NCBI GenBank assembly: GCA_016879935.1
Contig: JAACJQ010000312.1
Location: 60,338-124,337, forward strand
DNA from: Archangiaceae bacterium
GTDB lineage: Bacteria > Myxococcota > Myxococcia > Myxococcales > Myxococcaceae
Length of the DNA stretch: 64,000 bases
Reading direction: 5' to 3'
The notes under the pieces are model-generated. The model was not told the DNA's origin, ran no database searches, and saw only the letters and a list, made by a program, of their open reading frames with translations. The stretch's first letter is position 1, and every line of letters starts with the position of its first letter. Position numbers and translations under genes: made by a program. Positions 35,739-45,693 of this stretch are shown here, piece by piece.

Positions 35739-37001
35739 ATGTTCACGCGCATCCAGACGAGCCGATACCGATCACTGAGGTCGATCGATCAGCGACTTGG
35801 ACCAGTCCACGCACTGGTAGGTCCAAACGCTTCGGGCAAGACCACCTTCCTCGACGTCATTGGTTTCGTGAGCCAGTTGATGCGAGAGCGGGGCGAGATT
35901 CGCTCGACGGTCGAGGCTCGAAGCTCGAACTTCGAGAGCCTTCTCTGGAGTGGAAAGGGAAACGAGTTTCAGTTCGCGATCGAGGCCCAGATTCCTGACG
36001 AGGTCCGGCAGCGACTTGGTGAGAGCAAGAAGCAATATGACGGCGTTCGCTACGAACTGGGAGTGAGCAATGAGGGTGGCTCGATTGGCATCAGCCATGA
36101 ATCACTCTGGCTCACCGAGAGCAGCGTGACCGCAACTGAGCCCCGCCAACGCACTCTCTTTCCGCACGCTCCTCAGCCCACAGCACTCTTCCTCACGAAG
36201 AATGCGGCTGGTTGCAAGAAAGTCATCAACAAGACTGAGAACGGAAACGACAACTTCTACACAGAAGGGAGAAAATCATATCAACCATCGTTCAAGCTTG
36301 GACGCGAAAACTCCGCACTCGCGAATACGCCAGCTGACGAGGCCACCTTCCCTGTCAGCACTTGGTTTCGCGGGCTCCTGGAGCGGGGAGTGGAGAACTT
36401 CGTTCTGAACAGTCAGGTCATCAGGCGTCCAAGCGCTCCGCTTCAGAAGAGACGCCAATTTCTCCCCGACGGCTCAAATCTTCCGTGGGTCATCGCTGAA
36501 CTCAAGAAAAACAGGAAGCAGTTCAGAGCGTGGATTCAACATGTCCAGACAGCGCTGCCGGACGTCGTGGATATCGGTACTATTGAGCGACCCGAAGACA
36601 AACACCGATACCTCAACGTTACCTATGCGAACGGAGCAATCGTTCCTTCATGGCTCGTTTCAGACGGTACGTTACGATTGCTTGCACTAACGATCCCGGC
36701 ATACTTACCCGGATACCCGCTCGGCGTGCTGATGATTGAAGAACCCGAGAACGGCATTCATCCGCGAGCGATCGAAACGGTTCTGCAGTCCCTGACTTCG
36801 CTCTATGATAGTCAGGTGTTGATGGCAACACACAGTCCGGTTGCCTTGAATGTCTTCACTCCAGAGCAACTGCTTTGCTTTGTAAAGGACCAAACGGGTG
36901 CGACAGATATTGTCTCAGGTGACAAGCATCCAAAACTCAAGGAGTGGCGCGCAGGCCAACCCGACCTTGGGATTCTTTTTGCCTCGGGGATTCTGAGCTG
37001 A
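35739..37001 (+). CDS. AAA/ABC-type ATPase of a two-gene defence-like module
   Basis: The 420-residue protein is an SMC/RecF/OLD-like ATPase (AAA_15/AAA_21 type). It begins MFTRIQTSRYRSLRSIDQRL, has Walker A GPNASGKTTF (about 27-36), the signature-like VSDGTLRLLALT, Walker B VLMIEEPENGIHP and the H-loop MATHSP. Such ATPases form anti-phage toxin-defence pairs (Gabija, PARIS, MADS and relatives) in which the ATPase senses infection and a partner acts. The next gene starts 2 bp after the stop. Base composition is clearly lower in G+C than the flanks (the line at 36241 has 25 G/C in 60), with AT-ending codons, so the pair was probably acquired horizontally. The start is the ATG at 35739; no strong ribosome-binding site is seen. 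Confidence 0.8.
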   Translation: MFTRIQTSRYRSLRSIDQRLGPVHALVGPNASGKTTFLDVIGFVSQLMRERGEIRSTVEARSSNFESLLWSGKGNEFQFAIEAQIPDEVRQRLGESKKQYDGVRYELGVSNEGGSIGISHESLWLTESSVTATEPRQRTLFPHAPQPTALFLTKNAAGCKKVINKTENGNDNFYTEGRKSYQPSFKLGRENSALANTPADEATFPVSTWFRGLLERGVENFVLNSQVIRRPSAPLQKRRQFLPDGSNLPWVIAELKKNRKQFRAWIQHVQTALPDVVDIGTIERPEDKHRYLNVTYANGAIVPSWLVSDGTLRLLALTIPAYLPGYPLGVLMIEEPENGIHPRAIETVLQSLTSLYDSQVLMATHSPVALNVFTPEQLLCFVKDQTGATDIVSGDKHPKLKEWRAGQPDLGILFASGILS

Positions 37002-37003
37002 GC

Positions 37004-37621
37004 ATGCAAGATCTGCTGATTCTCGTCGCTGACAAGAACATGGAGTTCGCAGTCCGTGGAGCTTTGGTTCGGCATCAGGCACTCGGAATTCGATCGATCC
37101 GCTTTGATGTTAGGACACACCCCAACAGGGACGGCGGTGTCCGCACGACGGGAGCCCAACAGGTTCGTCTCGAGATCAAGGACTTCAAGCACGCCCTTGT
37201 CATTCTGGATATCGAGGGCTCAGGGTTCTCAGGCAGTGCCACCGAGCTTGAGGCGAGGCTTGATGCTGAACTTGCGCGTGACTGGGGAGAGCGCTCAAAA
37301 TCGATTGTTATCTCGCCGGAACTCGAATCCTGGATTTGGGGCTCTGATAATGCGATGGAATCGGTACTCGACTGGAAAGAGTCCCTTCATATTAGGGAGT
37401 GGCTCGGCAGGCTTTCGCCGCCGTTTGTCCTCTCTCAGAACGGCAAACCCGAGCGCCCCAAAGAGGCTTTCGAGAAGGTGCTCTATCGGCTGAAGCGACC
37501 CCGGTCTTCGTCTCAGTATCAGGCGCTGACGTCGAAGATCAGCCTCCAGGGATGTAAGGACGAGGCGTTCTCGAGACTGCGTTCGATCCTGCGCTCGTGG
37601 TTCCCGCCTGAGTCCGAGTAG
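37004..37621 (+). CDS. Toprim/DUF4276-like partner of the ATPase
   Basis: The 205-residue protein starts at the ATG at 37004, two bases after the ATPase stop, so the pair is co-translated. The N-terminus (LLILVADKNMEFAVRGAL) and a second motif (HALVILDIEGSG) match the Glu and Asp-x-Asp/Glu positions of the Toprim fold as found in DUF4276-like and OLD-associated nucleases. The rest is a helical region with no known motif. It also resembles the small protein next to the ATPase in methylation-associated defence (MADS) loci, but I cannot confirm this by eye. Nuclease effector activity is inferred. It ends 9 bp from the convergent cyclase gene. Confidence 0.6.
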   Translation: MQDLLILVADKNMEFAVRGALVRHQALGIRSIRFDVRTHPNRDGGVRTTGAQQVRLEIKDFKHALVILDIEGSGFSGSATELEARLDAELARDWGERSKSIVISPELESWIWGSDNAMESVLDWKESLHIREWLGRLSPPFVLSQNGKPERPKEAFEKVLYRLKRPRSSSQYQALTSKISLQGCKDEAFSRLRSILRSWFPPESE

Positions 37622-37630
37622 GACTGCGCT

Positions 37631-40600
37631 TCACAGGTTCGGGTCGATGGTCTGGTGCAGCGAAGGAGGAATGCGGAAGCGCGCCTGCTTTCCCTCACGC
37701 TCGACGAGCACCACCATCTTCATGATGGCGAACGAGAAGCTGTCGAGCATTCGGCGGGCCACCTCGGTCGGGTCGCCGCCCGTCACCCAGCGGTCGAGCT
37801 CGGCCATGATGTCGATGACGTGCTTCGTCCAGTCAGACGGAGGCAGGCCCAACAGGTCGGCGCAGTGGTCGCCCGAGAGCAACCGAATCATCGCCACGGG
37901 GAACCCATCGAGCGCCGTGCCGGGGAAGTACTGCTGCATCAGCTCGACGAGCGGCCGCGTCAGGTCGACGCCGTCGTCGGAGTGACGCCACTGGCGGTCA
38001 CGAATCGCCTCCATCAGCTCGTGCCCGTCGTCGAGGTCGTTCGGGTTGAGCTCGGGTTTGACGCCGAGGAAGTGCCCGATGACCTTCCACGCGTGCAGCC
38101 ACGCGTTCTTCTCGGCCAGCGACACCTGCACGCCGAGCGTCTCGAGCCCGTCGAGCACGACGACCGAGAACGTCATCAACGTGCCAGCCATGTCCTCCTG
38201 GTTGATGGGCTCTCCGAGAAGGGCCGTGTCCCACGCGGGGGTGGCGCGCGTGCGCAGGTAGTGCCGCACGGTGGCGTGCATCAGGCGAACCTTCTGCACC
38301 GTGCGAACGCCGCGGCCGCCGGGCTTGAAGGCGCCTTCACTCACCGCATCGAAGAGGAACTGCGCCGTCTCGAAGATGCGCTGCTTGGTGTGCTTCGTCA
38401 TCGCCTGCGTCGCCGAGATGACGCGCGCGCCCTTCGCCGCCGCGTACGCCTGCGGCAGCGACGAGCAGAACAGACACGTCGCCACCTGCCAGCCCGCGCG
38501 CGTGAAGAGGCGCTGCGCGAGCTCGAGCTGGGCTTCGTCGGCCCACGGCGGCAGCTGCGTGTCTTTGAAGTACGCCTCGGTCAGCGCGGGGAGGCCGGGT
38601 GGCAGCTCCTGGTCGGTCTTGAAGATGCTGAACATCACCTTGTTCACTTCGTCGATGCCGTGCTTCGCGACGATGTCGGCGATGACCTGATCAGCCTTCG
38701 GGTCCATCTCCAGGCGGGCGGCGTCGAGCAGCGCGTCGCTCCAGCGGGAGCGCGGCGTCACGGCGGTCGAGGGCTGCTTGCGCCAGGCGAGGTACTTGCC
38801 GAGCGCCTCGGTCGGGTAGAAGCGCGCGGCCTCGGGGTACACGTAGAAGGTGTCGGGCGGCACGTTCGTGTGCAGGTACTCGCCGTTCGACCACGTGCCG
38901 TCGGGCGCCTGCTGGCTCAGCAGCAGGTTCATCGCGCGCTTCACTGCTTCACTGTCACCCTCGCCGACGTCGATGAGGGCCTGCACCACGAGCGCGGTGA
39001 GCGGCAACATCGTCGGGCCCTTGCCCGCGTTCGCCATCGACACGTACGACTCGGTGCCTTCGCCCCAGCCGCCGTCGGCGTTCTGATGACGCAGCAGGAA
39101 GTCGATGCCGCGCCGCACCCACGGCTGCTTCAGGTCGACCTTCACCGCCGCGAGGCCCATCAACACGAACGACGACGCCGAGAGGTAGTTCACCACCCAG
39201 CGGCCCCACCACCCGCCGTTGCTCGCCTGCTGCGCGCGGAGGAACTCGACGGCCTTCGACACGGCGGGGTGCGACTCGGTGAGGCCGAGGTGCCCGAGGC
39301 CGTGCAAGACGCGGCTGGTGAGGTCTTCGGTCGAGGGGTCGCCCATGGGCGGCGGCACGTCGATGACGCTCTCGATGAGGTCGAAGACGTTCGACATGTC
39401 GACGCGCGGGTTCTTCTCCATGATGGGGCCCGCTGCCTTGCCCGGCAGGCCCCACACGAACGCTGACCAGCCGCCGTCGGGGTTCTGCATGCTGAAGACC
39501 CACTGCATGCCCAGCTGACTCGAGCGCTGCACCTTCGCGAAGACGTCGGCCGGCAGCGCGGCGCCGTTCTTCGCCGCCATCGCCATGCCGAACGAGGTGA
39601 GCACCACGCCCGCGTCGTCGGCGTCGGGCATGGTGTGGTTGGTGCGTTGAAACGCCCAGCCGCCCGAGAGCACCGCGTCGGCCTTGCGGTTGTCGACTTT
39701 GGGCATCGCCCGCGTGAGCTGGGCCTGCGTCATCCACACCAGGGCGCGTGAGAGGTCGGGGTCGTTGGGCGGCACGCCGCCGGCGAGGAGCGCGCGTGCG
39801 TTGAAGGCGGTGCTCCACACCTCGGTGCCGAAGCCGTCGAAGCGCAGGCCCTTCGAGTCCTTCACCTTCTGCGAGTTCACCCAGGTGATGGCGCGGTCGA
39901 GCATGGCGCGCGATTCGGGCGAGCCGATGGCGTCGAGGCAGGGCAGGGCGAGCACCGAGATGACGGCGGAGTCGTTCCAGCTGCCGTCGTCATTCTGGAA
40001 CTCCTTGAGCACGTCGATAGCGCCGCGGCACTTGAGCGAGTCGAGGAACGACTTGCGCTTGCCGTCGGGCCCGAAGTCGCCGCGCAGCTTCTTCACGAGC
40101 AGCTCGAACTCGAAGGCCATCATGAAGACGCCCGAGTGGAAGCGCGTCTCGAGGGCCTTGCGAATGGGCGGCACCAGCAGCGCCGCGCTTGAGGGGCACG
40201 GCAGCTTCTGCGGGTCGACGAGGCCAGCCATGCCGAGGAAGAGCGCCGACAGGTCGCCTTCGTTGATGCGGTCGAGCACCGCGTTCACGCCGCCGTGCGC
40301 TTCGACCCACGCCTTCGCCTTCGCCGCAGCCTCGGGTGCGCCGCACAGATGGAGCGCTGCCCAGCCCGCCGCCGTGGTGCCGAGGTCGCCGTGTTTCGAG
40401 TACGCGTGAATCGCGAACGAGCCGTCGGAGCGCTGCTGCGTCGACAGCCACTTCGCGGCGGCCTGCGTGTCGGCGTCGTCGAGCACCTTCAGGTAGCGCA
40501 GCACGGTGACGACCTGCGCCGTCACCCACGCGCCGACCTGGCCGTTGCAGTCCCACGAGCCGTCGGGCTTCTGCGTTCGCCACGCCACGCGGTGCGCGCG

Positions 40601-40642
40601 GTCGAGGGCGAACTGCACCTCTGCGAGGTTCACGTCTGTCAT
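37631..40642 (-). CDS. squalene-hopene-type cyclase fused to DUF2236 oxygenase
   Basis: The 1003-residue protein has two parts. Residues 1 to about 622 form a class II triterpene cyclase: the proton-donor motif DADD (340-343), QW repeats (QKPDGSW, QNPDGGW, QNADGGW, QQAPDGTW), GGWWGRWVVNYL and the FYVYPEAARFYPTEALGKY end typical of squalene-hopene cyclases. Residues about 640-1003 are a DUF2236 domain (MHATVRHYLR, NQEDMAGTLMTFSVVVLDGLETLG). This family of haem-type oxygenases includes latex-clearing protein and MpaB, which cut isoprenoid chains. Usual cyclases are about 630-700 residues and lack this domain. The cyclase is probably peripheral on the inner membrane. GGGGGA precedes the ATG. A DUF2378 gene lies 43 bp upstream. 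Substrate and product are unknown. Confidence 0.88.
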   Translation of the reverse strand: MTDVNLAEVQFALDRAHRVAWRTQKPDGSWDCNGQVGAWVTAQVVTVLRYLKVLDDADTQAAAKWLSTQQRSDGSFAIHAYSKHGDLGTTAAGWAALHLCGAPEAAAKAKAWVEAHGGVNAVLDRINEGDLSALFLGMAGLVDPQKLPCPSSAALLVPPIRKALETRFHSGVFMMAFEFELLVKKLRGDFGPDGKRKSFLDSLKCRGAIDVLKEFQNDDGSWNDSAVISVLALPCLDAIGSPESRAMLDRAITWVNSQKVKDSKGLRFDGFGTEVWSTAFNARALLAGGVPPNDPDLSRALVWMTQAQLTRAMPKVDNRKADAVLSGGWAFQRTNHTMPDADDAGVVLTSFGMAMAAKNGAALPADVFAKVQRSSQLGMQWVFSMQNPDGGWSAFVWGLPGKAAGPIMEKNPRVDMSNVFDLIESVIDVPPPMGDPSTEDLTSRVLHGLGHLGLTESHPAVSKAVEFLRAQQASNGGWWGRWVVNYLSASSFVLMGLAAVKVDLKQPWVRRGIDFLLRHQNADGGWGEGTESYVSMANAGKGPTMLPLTALVVQALIDVGEGDSEAVKRAMNLLLSQQAPDGTWSNGEYLHTNVPPDTFYVYPEAARFYPTEALGKYLAWRKQPSTAVTPRSRWSDALLDAARLEMDPKADQVIADIVAKHGIDEVNKVMFSIFKTDQELPPGLPALTEAYFKDTQLPPWADEAQLELAQRLFTRAGWQVATCLFCSSLPQAYAAAKGARVISATQAMTKHTKQRIFETAQFLFDAVSEGAFKPGGRGVRTVQKVRLMHATVRHYLRTRATPAWDTALLGEPINQEDMAGTLMTFSVVVLDGLETLGVQVSLAEKNAWLHAWKVIGHFLGVKPELNPNDLDDGHELMEAIRDRQWRHSDDGVDLTRPLVELMQQYFPGTALDGFPVAMIRLLSGDHCADLLGLPPSDWTKHVIDIMAELDRWVTGGDPTEVARRMLDSFSFAIMKMVVLVEREGKQARFRIPPSLHQTIDPNL

Positions 40643-40685
40643 GGAGGTCCCCCTTGGTTCTGCAGTGTCGAGGCTCGTCGAGCCG

Positions 40686-41234
40686 TTACTTCTTCGGGCC
40701 GCTCTTCAGCTCGTACAGACAGCTCGCGCCCTCACGCTGCTTGATGCGCATCTCGCTCACCCAGCCCTCGAGGAAGTCGCGGCCGGCTTCGACGAGGCCC
40801 GCGTAGAACCCCGGCACGCCCGAGACGTCGTTGATCCACAGCTCGTGCGTGTGCGGGTCGAGCTCGGTGAAGCGCGTCTCGATGAAGTTCGCGCCCGTGC
40901 GGAAGTTGTGGGTCATGCGGGCGAGCGAGCGGCGCGCGCCGAACACCTTCGCCGCCGTGAACATCGCTTTGCCCATCACGGTGTCTGCGAAGAGTCGCAC
41001 CGTGAGCTGCCCGAGCTTGTTGTGCTGCACGTCGGGCGGCTCGCCGGGGAAGAGGTCTGAGCTGATCAACCGCACCGCCTCGGCCCAGCTCTCGGCGGGG
41101 TAGGCAGGCTCGAGCTTGCGGTCGAACGACAAGCCCAGGGCTCTGAGGCGTTGCTCGGTCGCGGGGCTGACCTTGCCTTTGCTGACCTTGAGCATCGGCT
41201 CGATGGTGTTGCTGAAGATGAGGCGATCAGCCAT
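40686..41234 (-). CDS. DUF2378 (TIGR02265) family protein
   Basis: The 182-residue protein belongs to the myxobacteria-restricted TIGR02265/DUF2378 family (MADRLIFSNTIEPMLK start, ESWAEAVRLISSDLFPGEP, NFRTGANFIETRFTEL, DVSGVPGFYAGLVEAG). Its function is unknown, although members are numerous in this group, and it is good evidence for the host lineage. I start at the ATG at 41234; codons upstream to 41327 look untranslated. It lies 43 bp upstream of the cyclase-oxygenase gene on the same strand and may be co-transcribed. It diverges from the Ser/Thr kinase at 41402. Confidence 0.85.
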   Translation of the reverse strand: MADRLIFSNTIEPMLKVSKGKVSPATEQRLRALGLSFDRKLEPAYPAESWAEAVRLISSDLFPGEPPDVQHNKLGQLTVRLFADTVMGKAMFTAAKVFGARRSLARMTHNFRTGANFIETRFTELDPHTHELWINDVSGVPGFYAGLVEAGRDFLEGWVSEMRIKQREGASCLYELKSGPKK

Positions 41235-41320
41235 TGCGGCGCGGAGCGTAAGGCCCGCGTCGCCGATTGCCATCGCGAATTCGCGGTCAACAGACTCGTG
41301 ACAACCGGGCTGCGCACATT

Positions 41321-41352
41321 CGAACACGTCTCGGCACGTCGGAGCGTGTTCG
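41321..41352. promoter_or_regulatory. inverted repeat between divergent DUF2378 and kinase genes
   Basis: CGAACACG (41321-41328) and CGTGTTCG (41345-41352) form a perfect 8-bp inverted repeat with a 16-base spacer in the 167-bp divergent intergenic region. The half-site spacing suits a dimeric regulator controlling either or both genes. Confidence 0.4.
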
Positions 41353-41401
41353 CGATCAACGCGCGCGGGTAGGGTGCCGTACTTTCGCGCGGGAGGGCGC
41401 C

Positions 41402-42469
<1,068 letters not shown>

Positions 42470-42527
42470 GCCTCCCATGACCGCAACCTGCGCCCGCCAA
42501 TCGGGTTGAATCGGGGCGGGAGGCCGA

Positions 42528-43589
42528 ATGCGAAGCGTGACGGTGGTCGCACTGGGGCTGCTCTGTCTGGGGTGTGGTGGCCGAGCCATGCAGATGAAGA
42601 GCGACGCGGGCTGTGCGGCGTCGTCGCTCGACGCGTGTGAGTACGAAGTCGGGTCGGCGGCGCTGACGTCGCAGACCGTGATGGTGACCGAGCCCATCTC
42701 GGGGCGCGTGTTGCCGGTGCTGGTGCGAAAGCCCGCAGGCACCGGCCCGTTTCCCGTCGTGCTCTGGTCTCACGGCGGCGCGGTCGACGACGACGGCCAG
42801 AAGCTGAGCGCCGAGTGGGGCGAGACGTTCGCGCACCACGGCTTCGTGGCGATGAACATCGGCCACGTCTCGGTGAACCAGAGCGCAGGCCTCGCGTTGT
42901 GCGCCGAGGGGAAGGTGCCCATGGGCGAGTGTGTGGCGGCTGCCGATGAGGACAGCAACGGCTTCATCGCGCTCGTGAAGTCGCGTGACGTCATCGCGGT
43001 GCTCGACGCGCTGCCGACGATGCAGGTGGGCGTCACCCTCGACCTCACCCGGGTCGCCGTGACGGGTTGGTCAGCTGGCGTCCGCGCGCCGCAGGTGATG
43101 CAGGGCGCGCGCTTCGTTCCATCGGCGTCGGCCGTGCCGTACTCGGCGCCGCATGCGCGCGTGAAGGCCATCATCGGCCTCAGCCCCATCTCGCCCGGCT
43201 ATGGCGGCTTCTTCGAGGGCGCGATGGGCACCTCGTGGGATCAGCTCCGCGGGCCGGTGTTGATGGTGACCGGCACCAACGACGTCAAGCCTTCGAAGCC
43301 CGACCTCAAGGGCGCCGACCGCCGCATCGCGTGGGACCGGCAACAAGCAGATGGGCGCCGGTGGCTGCTGTACTCCAACCTGCCCGAAGGCGTCGGCGAG
43401 CACGGCACGTACAACCTGGGCGACCTGGGCTCGAGCGACGCGCGGCTCTCGCGGCTGTCGAGAGCGATTCGTTCGGTGGCGCTCGCGTTCCTCGACGCCG
43501 AGCTCAACGGCGACGTCGACGCACGGGCCTGGCTCGCCACGACCAACGCCCGCACGCTCGCGGGTGACGCGTCGTGGGAGCACAAGTGA
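42528..43589 (+). CDS. alpha/beta-hydrolase lipoprotein (PAF-acetylhydrolase-like)
   Basis: The 353-residue protein has a lipoprotein signal (GLLCLGCGG, Cys at residue 16) and an alpha/beta-hydrolase fold. It shows a strand start FPVVLWSHGG, nucleophile elbow VTGWSAG (GxSxG), acid-region strand VLMVTGTND and a candidate catalytic His in EHGTYNLG. This pattern resembles dienelactone hydrolase and platelet-activating-factor acetylhydrolase relatives, which cleave short esters or lipids. It is predicted to be anchored in the periplasm or outer membrane. The substrate is unknown. The stop (TGA) abuts the stop of the convergent SUKH-like gene in a shared TGATCA. Confidence 0.75.
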   Translation: MRSVTVVALGLLCLGCGGRAMQMKSDAGCAASSLDACEYEVGSAALTSQTVMVTEPISGRVLPVLVRKPAGTGPFPVVLWSHGGAVDDDGQKLSAEWGETFAHHGFVAMNIGHVSVNQSAGLALCAEGKVPMGECVAAADEDSNGFIALVKSRDVIAVLDALPTMQVGVTLDLTRVAVTGWSAGVRAPQVMQGARFVPSASAVPYSAPHARVKAIIGLSPISPGYGGFFEGAMGTSWDQLRGPVLMVTGTNDVKPSKPDLKGADRRIAWDRQQADGRRWLLYSNLPEGVGEHGTYNLGDLGSSDARLSRLSRAIRSVALAFLDAELNGDVDARAWLATTNARTLAGDASWEHK

Positions 43590-44225
43590 TCAGGCGAAGG
43601 CCATGAACTCCCAGACGACATGGCCGTTGAAGTTCAGCCTGCCGTGCTCCTTCTTCGTCGCGGCGTATTCCTTCGGCACGTGGCCGTAGACCTTCTCGGC
43701 CTCGAGGAAACCTGCGTGCTGCGCGAGCCACACGTCGACCGGGCCGTTCACGCAGAGGAACGGCGTGTCGTCGGTGTCGATGGTCATCACCGTGTACTCG
43801 CCGTGCGCGTCGGTCTTGCCGAGGTACATGAAGCGGCGTGAGTCGGCGCCCCAGCCTTCGAAGACGACGATGGGCTCGGGCAGCACGGCCGCGACGTCGG
43901 CGTAACCCTCGACCACGTACTCGCCGAAGTCGTCACGCAGCAGGTCGGGCAGCGTCGTGGGCTCGCTGAGCGAGAACGTCTTCGCATCGGCCGCGAGCCA
44001 CGCCTTCAGCGCTGGAGAGAGCGGACGGCCACCGAGCGTCATTGCGTCGAGCTTCTTCGCGGGCACACCGACCAGCTTCTCGCCCTTCTTCGCGCGGAAC
44101 TTCATGACGGCTTCCACGAGCGCGACGCCACGGAGCAGCCCCTCCTTCTTCTTCTTCGCGGGAGCTGCTTTCGGCGTGGGCTTCTTCCTCGCACTCGGCT
44201 TCGTGCTCTTCTTCTTCGTCGCCAT
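43590..44225 (-). CDS. SMI1/KNR4 (SUKH)-like protein with Lys-rich histone-like tail
   Basis: The 211-residue product starts with a basic tail (MATKKKSTKPSARKKPTPKAA and on, about 28 residues of Lys, Pro and Ala) that resembles bacterial histone-H1-like DNA-binding tails. The remaining domain has the order PLSPALKAWLAADAKTF, DFGEYVVEGYA, RRFMYLGKTDAHGEYTVMTI, DTDDTPFLCVNG and VDVWLAQHAGFLEAE. I read this as an SMI1/KNR4 (SUKH)-type domain, some members of which are immunity proteins. The combination suggests a nucleic-acid-tethered domain, but function is unknown. The start at 44225 (ATG) is preferred to 44246. Confidence 0.55.
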   Translation of the reverse strand: MATKKKSTKPSARKKPTPKAAPAKKKKEGLLRGVALVEAVMKFRAKKGEKLVGVPAKKLDAMTLGGRPLSPALKAWLAADAKTFSLSEPTTLPDLLRDDFGEYVVEGYADVAAVLPEPIVVFEGWGADSRRFMYLGKTDAHGEYTVMTIDTDDTPFLCVNGPVDVWLAQHAGFLEAEKVYGHVPKEYAATKKEHGRLNFNGHVVWEFMAFA

Positions 44226-44416
44226 CGTGGCGGGAGACTGCCGCACTCACCGCTTCGCTGCACCCACTCAAGCAACCCGCCTTCGTCCTGGCTTCCGGCG
44301 TCATCGACTCGAGGACCTTCTGGGCTGTGATGCACGCGGCGCCGAGCGCTTCGACCCGTTCTGCCTGCGACATCGCGCGAACCCGAGCCGCTTCTTCGCG
44401 ATCAGCACGGTGGCCG

Positions 44417-44716
44417 TCAGTGGTGGCCGCGGAAGAACGAGCTGAAGAGCCACGACAGACCCGCGCACATCGTGAACACCACGAGCAGCATCACCCCAAG
44501 CAGCCCCCGGCTGCGAGCGACCCGGCTCATCACCGTGAGCGGCACCGTGTCAGCCGATGGATCCGGCCGGGGCTGAACGCCAGCCCCGACGCTGCCGAGA
44601 ATGACCGCGACGTCTTCCGCAGCGAATCCCTCGGCCACCAGCGTCGCGCGAATCGACTCGGCGCTCTGACCGGTCGCGTGGAGCGCGCTCGCCCGCTCGA
44701 AGAGTGTCTGGCTCAC
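44417..44716 (-). CDS. small tail-anchored membrane protein
   Basis: The 99-residue product starts at a GTG (44716) that overlaps the stop of the upstream gene (GTGGTGA), so it is translationally coupled. It has a helical N-terminal part (ALHATGQSAESIRATLVAEGF) that looks like a UBA-type or DNA-binding three-helix bundle, a Pro/Asp linker and one C-terminal membrane segment (GLLGVMLLVVFTMCAGLSWLF). I do not recognise the family. Confidence 0.55.
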   Translation of the reverse strand: MSQTLFERASALHATGQSAESIRATLVAEGFAAEDVAVILGSVGAGVQPRPDPSADTVPLTVMSRVARSRGLLGVMLLVVFTMCAGLSWLFSSFFRGHH

Positions 44717-45615
44717 CACCACGCCCGAACGGCTTCGGCGAACGGCCCCGCCAGCCGCGCACACTGCTCGTCACCAATCGTCATCTGCGCGAACGGCGTC
44801 CACGGGTTGGCGAGCAGGTCGCGGCGAACCTCGACGCACAACACGCGGCCCGGCCACTTCGTCACGTGCCCGAACGCGAGGGTGCTCGGGTGCATCGGGT
44901 AGCTCTCTCCATCGGCGAGCTGCACGTTCGCGCCACCGAGCCCCCGCTTCAGCGTCTCGACCACCTTCACCGGCGCGAGCGACTGGCCTTCGACCGTCTT
45001 GTGAATGACGTCGACCTCGGGGCGCATCGGCCAGGTCTTCTCCTTCTCGGGCGTGTACGCGTCGTGCAGCGACGTCACGATGTTCAGGTCGACCTCGACG
45101 CCCACCGAGCGCGGCGCGTAGGTGTGGAGCAGCAACATCGCTCCGCCCTTCGGCATCACCTCGGCGACGGCGTCGTCGACGGCCTTCACGTACGCGCGGT
45201 AGCGGCCCAGCAGCAGCTCGCGGTCGGCGTCGGTCGTCACCCACGGCATCAGGCCCGGCGTCACCTTGCCTGCCTTGAACTCCGAAGGGTCGGCGTCGAT
45301 GCGGCGGTTGCAGTCGATGAACGTGCGCGGAATGCGGCAGCGCAGAATCGCGACGGACTTCGTCGGGTCCATCGTCACGAAGCGGTGTGCGAGCGCGACG
45401 GCGAGCTCTGGTGCTCCGGCGTCGGTGTTCACGTGAAAGAAGTCGCTGAGCTTCGGTGGCAGCGGGCTCGTGAGCGCCGATTCGACGGCGGTGAAGTCGG
45501 CGGTGCGCGTGGCGCCGTGTGGAATCTCGATGAGCAGGTCAGGCGTCGCCTTCGACGCGGTGCCGTTGATGCGAAGAACGTCGATGACGTGCGGCGTGGT
45601 CTGCGGAGCAGGCAT
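44713..45615 (-). CDS. N-formylglutamate amidohydrolase-like enzyme
   Basis: The 300-residue protein has the order of the N-formylglutamate amidohydrolase (FGase) family. It shows IEIPHGATR near the N-terminus, RTFIDCNRRIDAD, MLLLHTYAPRSVGVEVD and a C-terminal RVLCVEVRRDLL. Family members hydrolyse N-formylated or N-acylated amino acids with a bound zinc ion, here presumably held by the His of PHG and the later His and Glu. No histidine-degradation (hut) genes are near, so the substrate may differ. I start at the ATG at 45615; an ATG six codons upstream is an alternative. It overlaps the small membrane protein gene by 4 bases. Confidence 0.6.
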   Translation of the reverse strand: MPAPQTTPHVIDVLRINGTASKATPDLLIEIPHGATRTADFTAVESALTSPLPPKLSDFFHVNTDAGAPELAVALAHRFVTMDPTKSVAILRCRIPRTFIDCNRRIDADPSEFKAGKVTPGLMPWVTTDADRELLLGRYRAYVKAVDDAVAEVMPKGGAMLLLHTYAPRSVGVEVDLNIVTSLHDAYTPEKEKTWPMRPEVDVIHKTVEGQSLAPVKVVETLKRGLGGANVQLADGESYPMHPSTLAFGHVTKWPGRVLCVEVRRDLLANPWTPFAQMTIGDEQCARLAGPFAEAVRAWW

Positions 45616-45693
45616 GGCGCGCCATCGTGTCATGAAGTCGCGCGTCGAACGTGGCTGTTGCGCCGGGCGCCGCGGGGTCGCTACACACGATGG

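Noticed and set aside
44239..44373. Possible small gene upstream of the SUKH-like gene
   Set aside because: A short start (MSQAERVEALGAACITAQ) is readable but its frame runs out of phase into the SUKH gene as Glu-rich sequence, with no ribosome-binding site. It is too weak to call.
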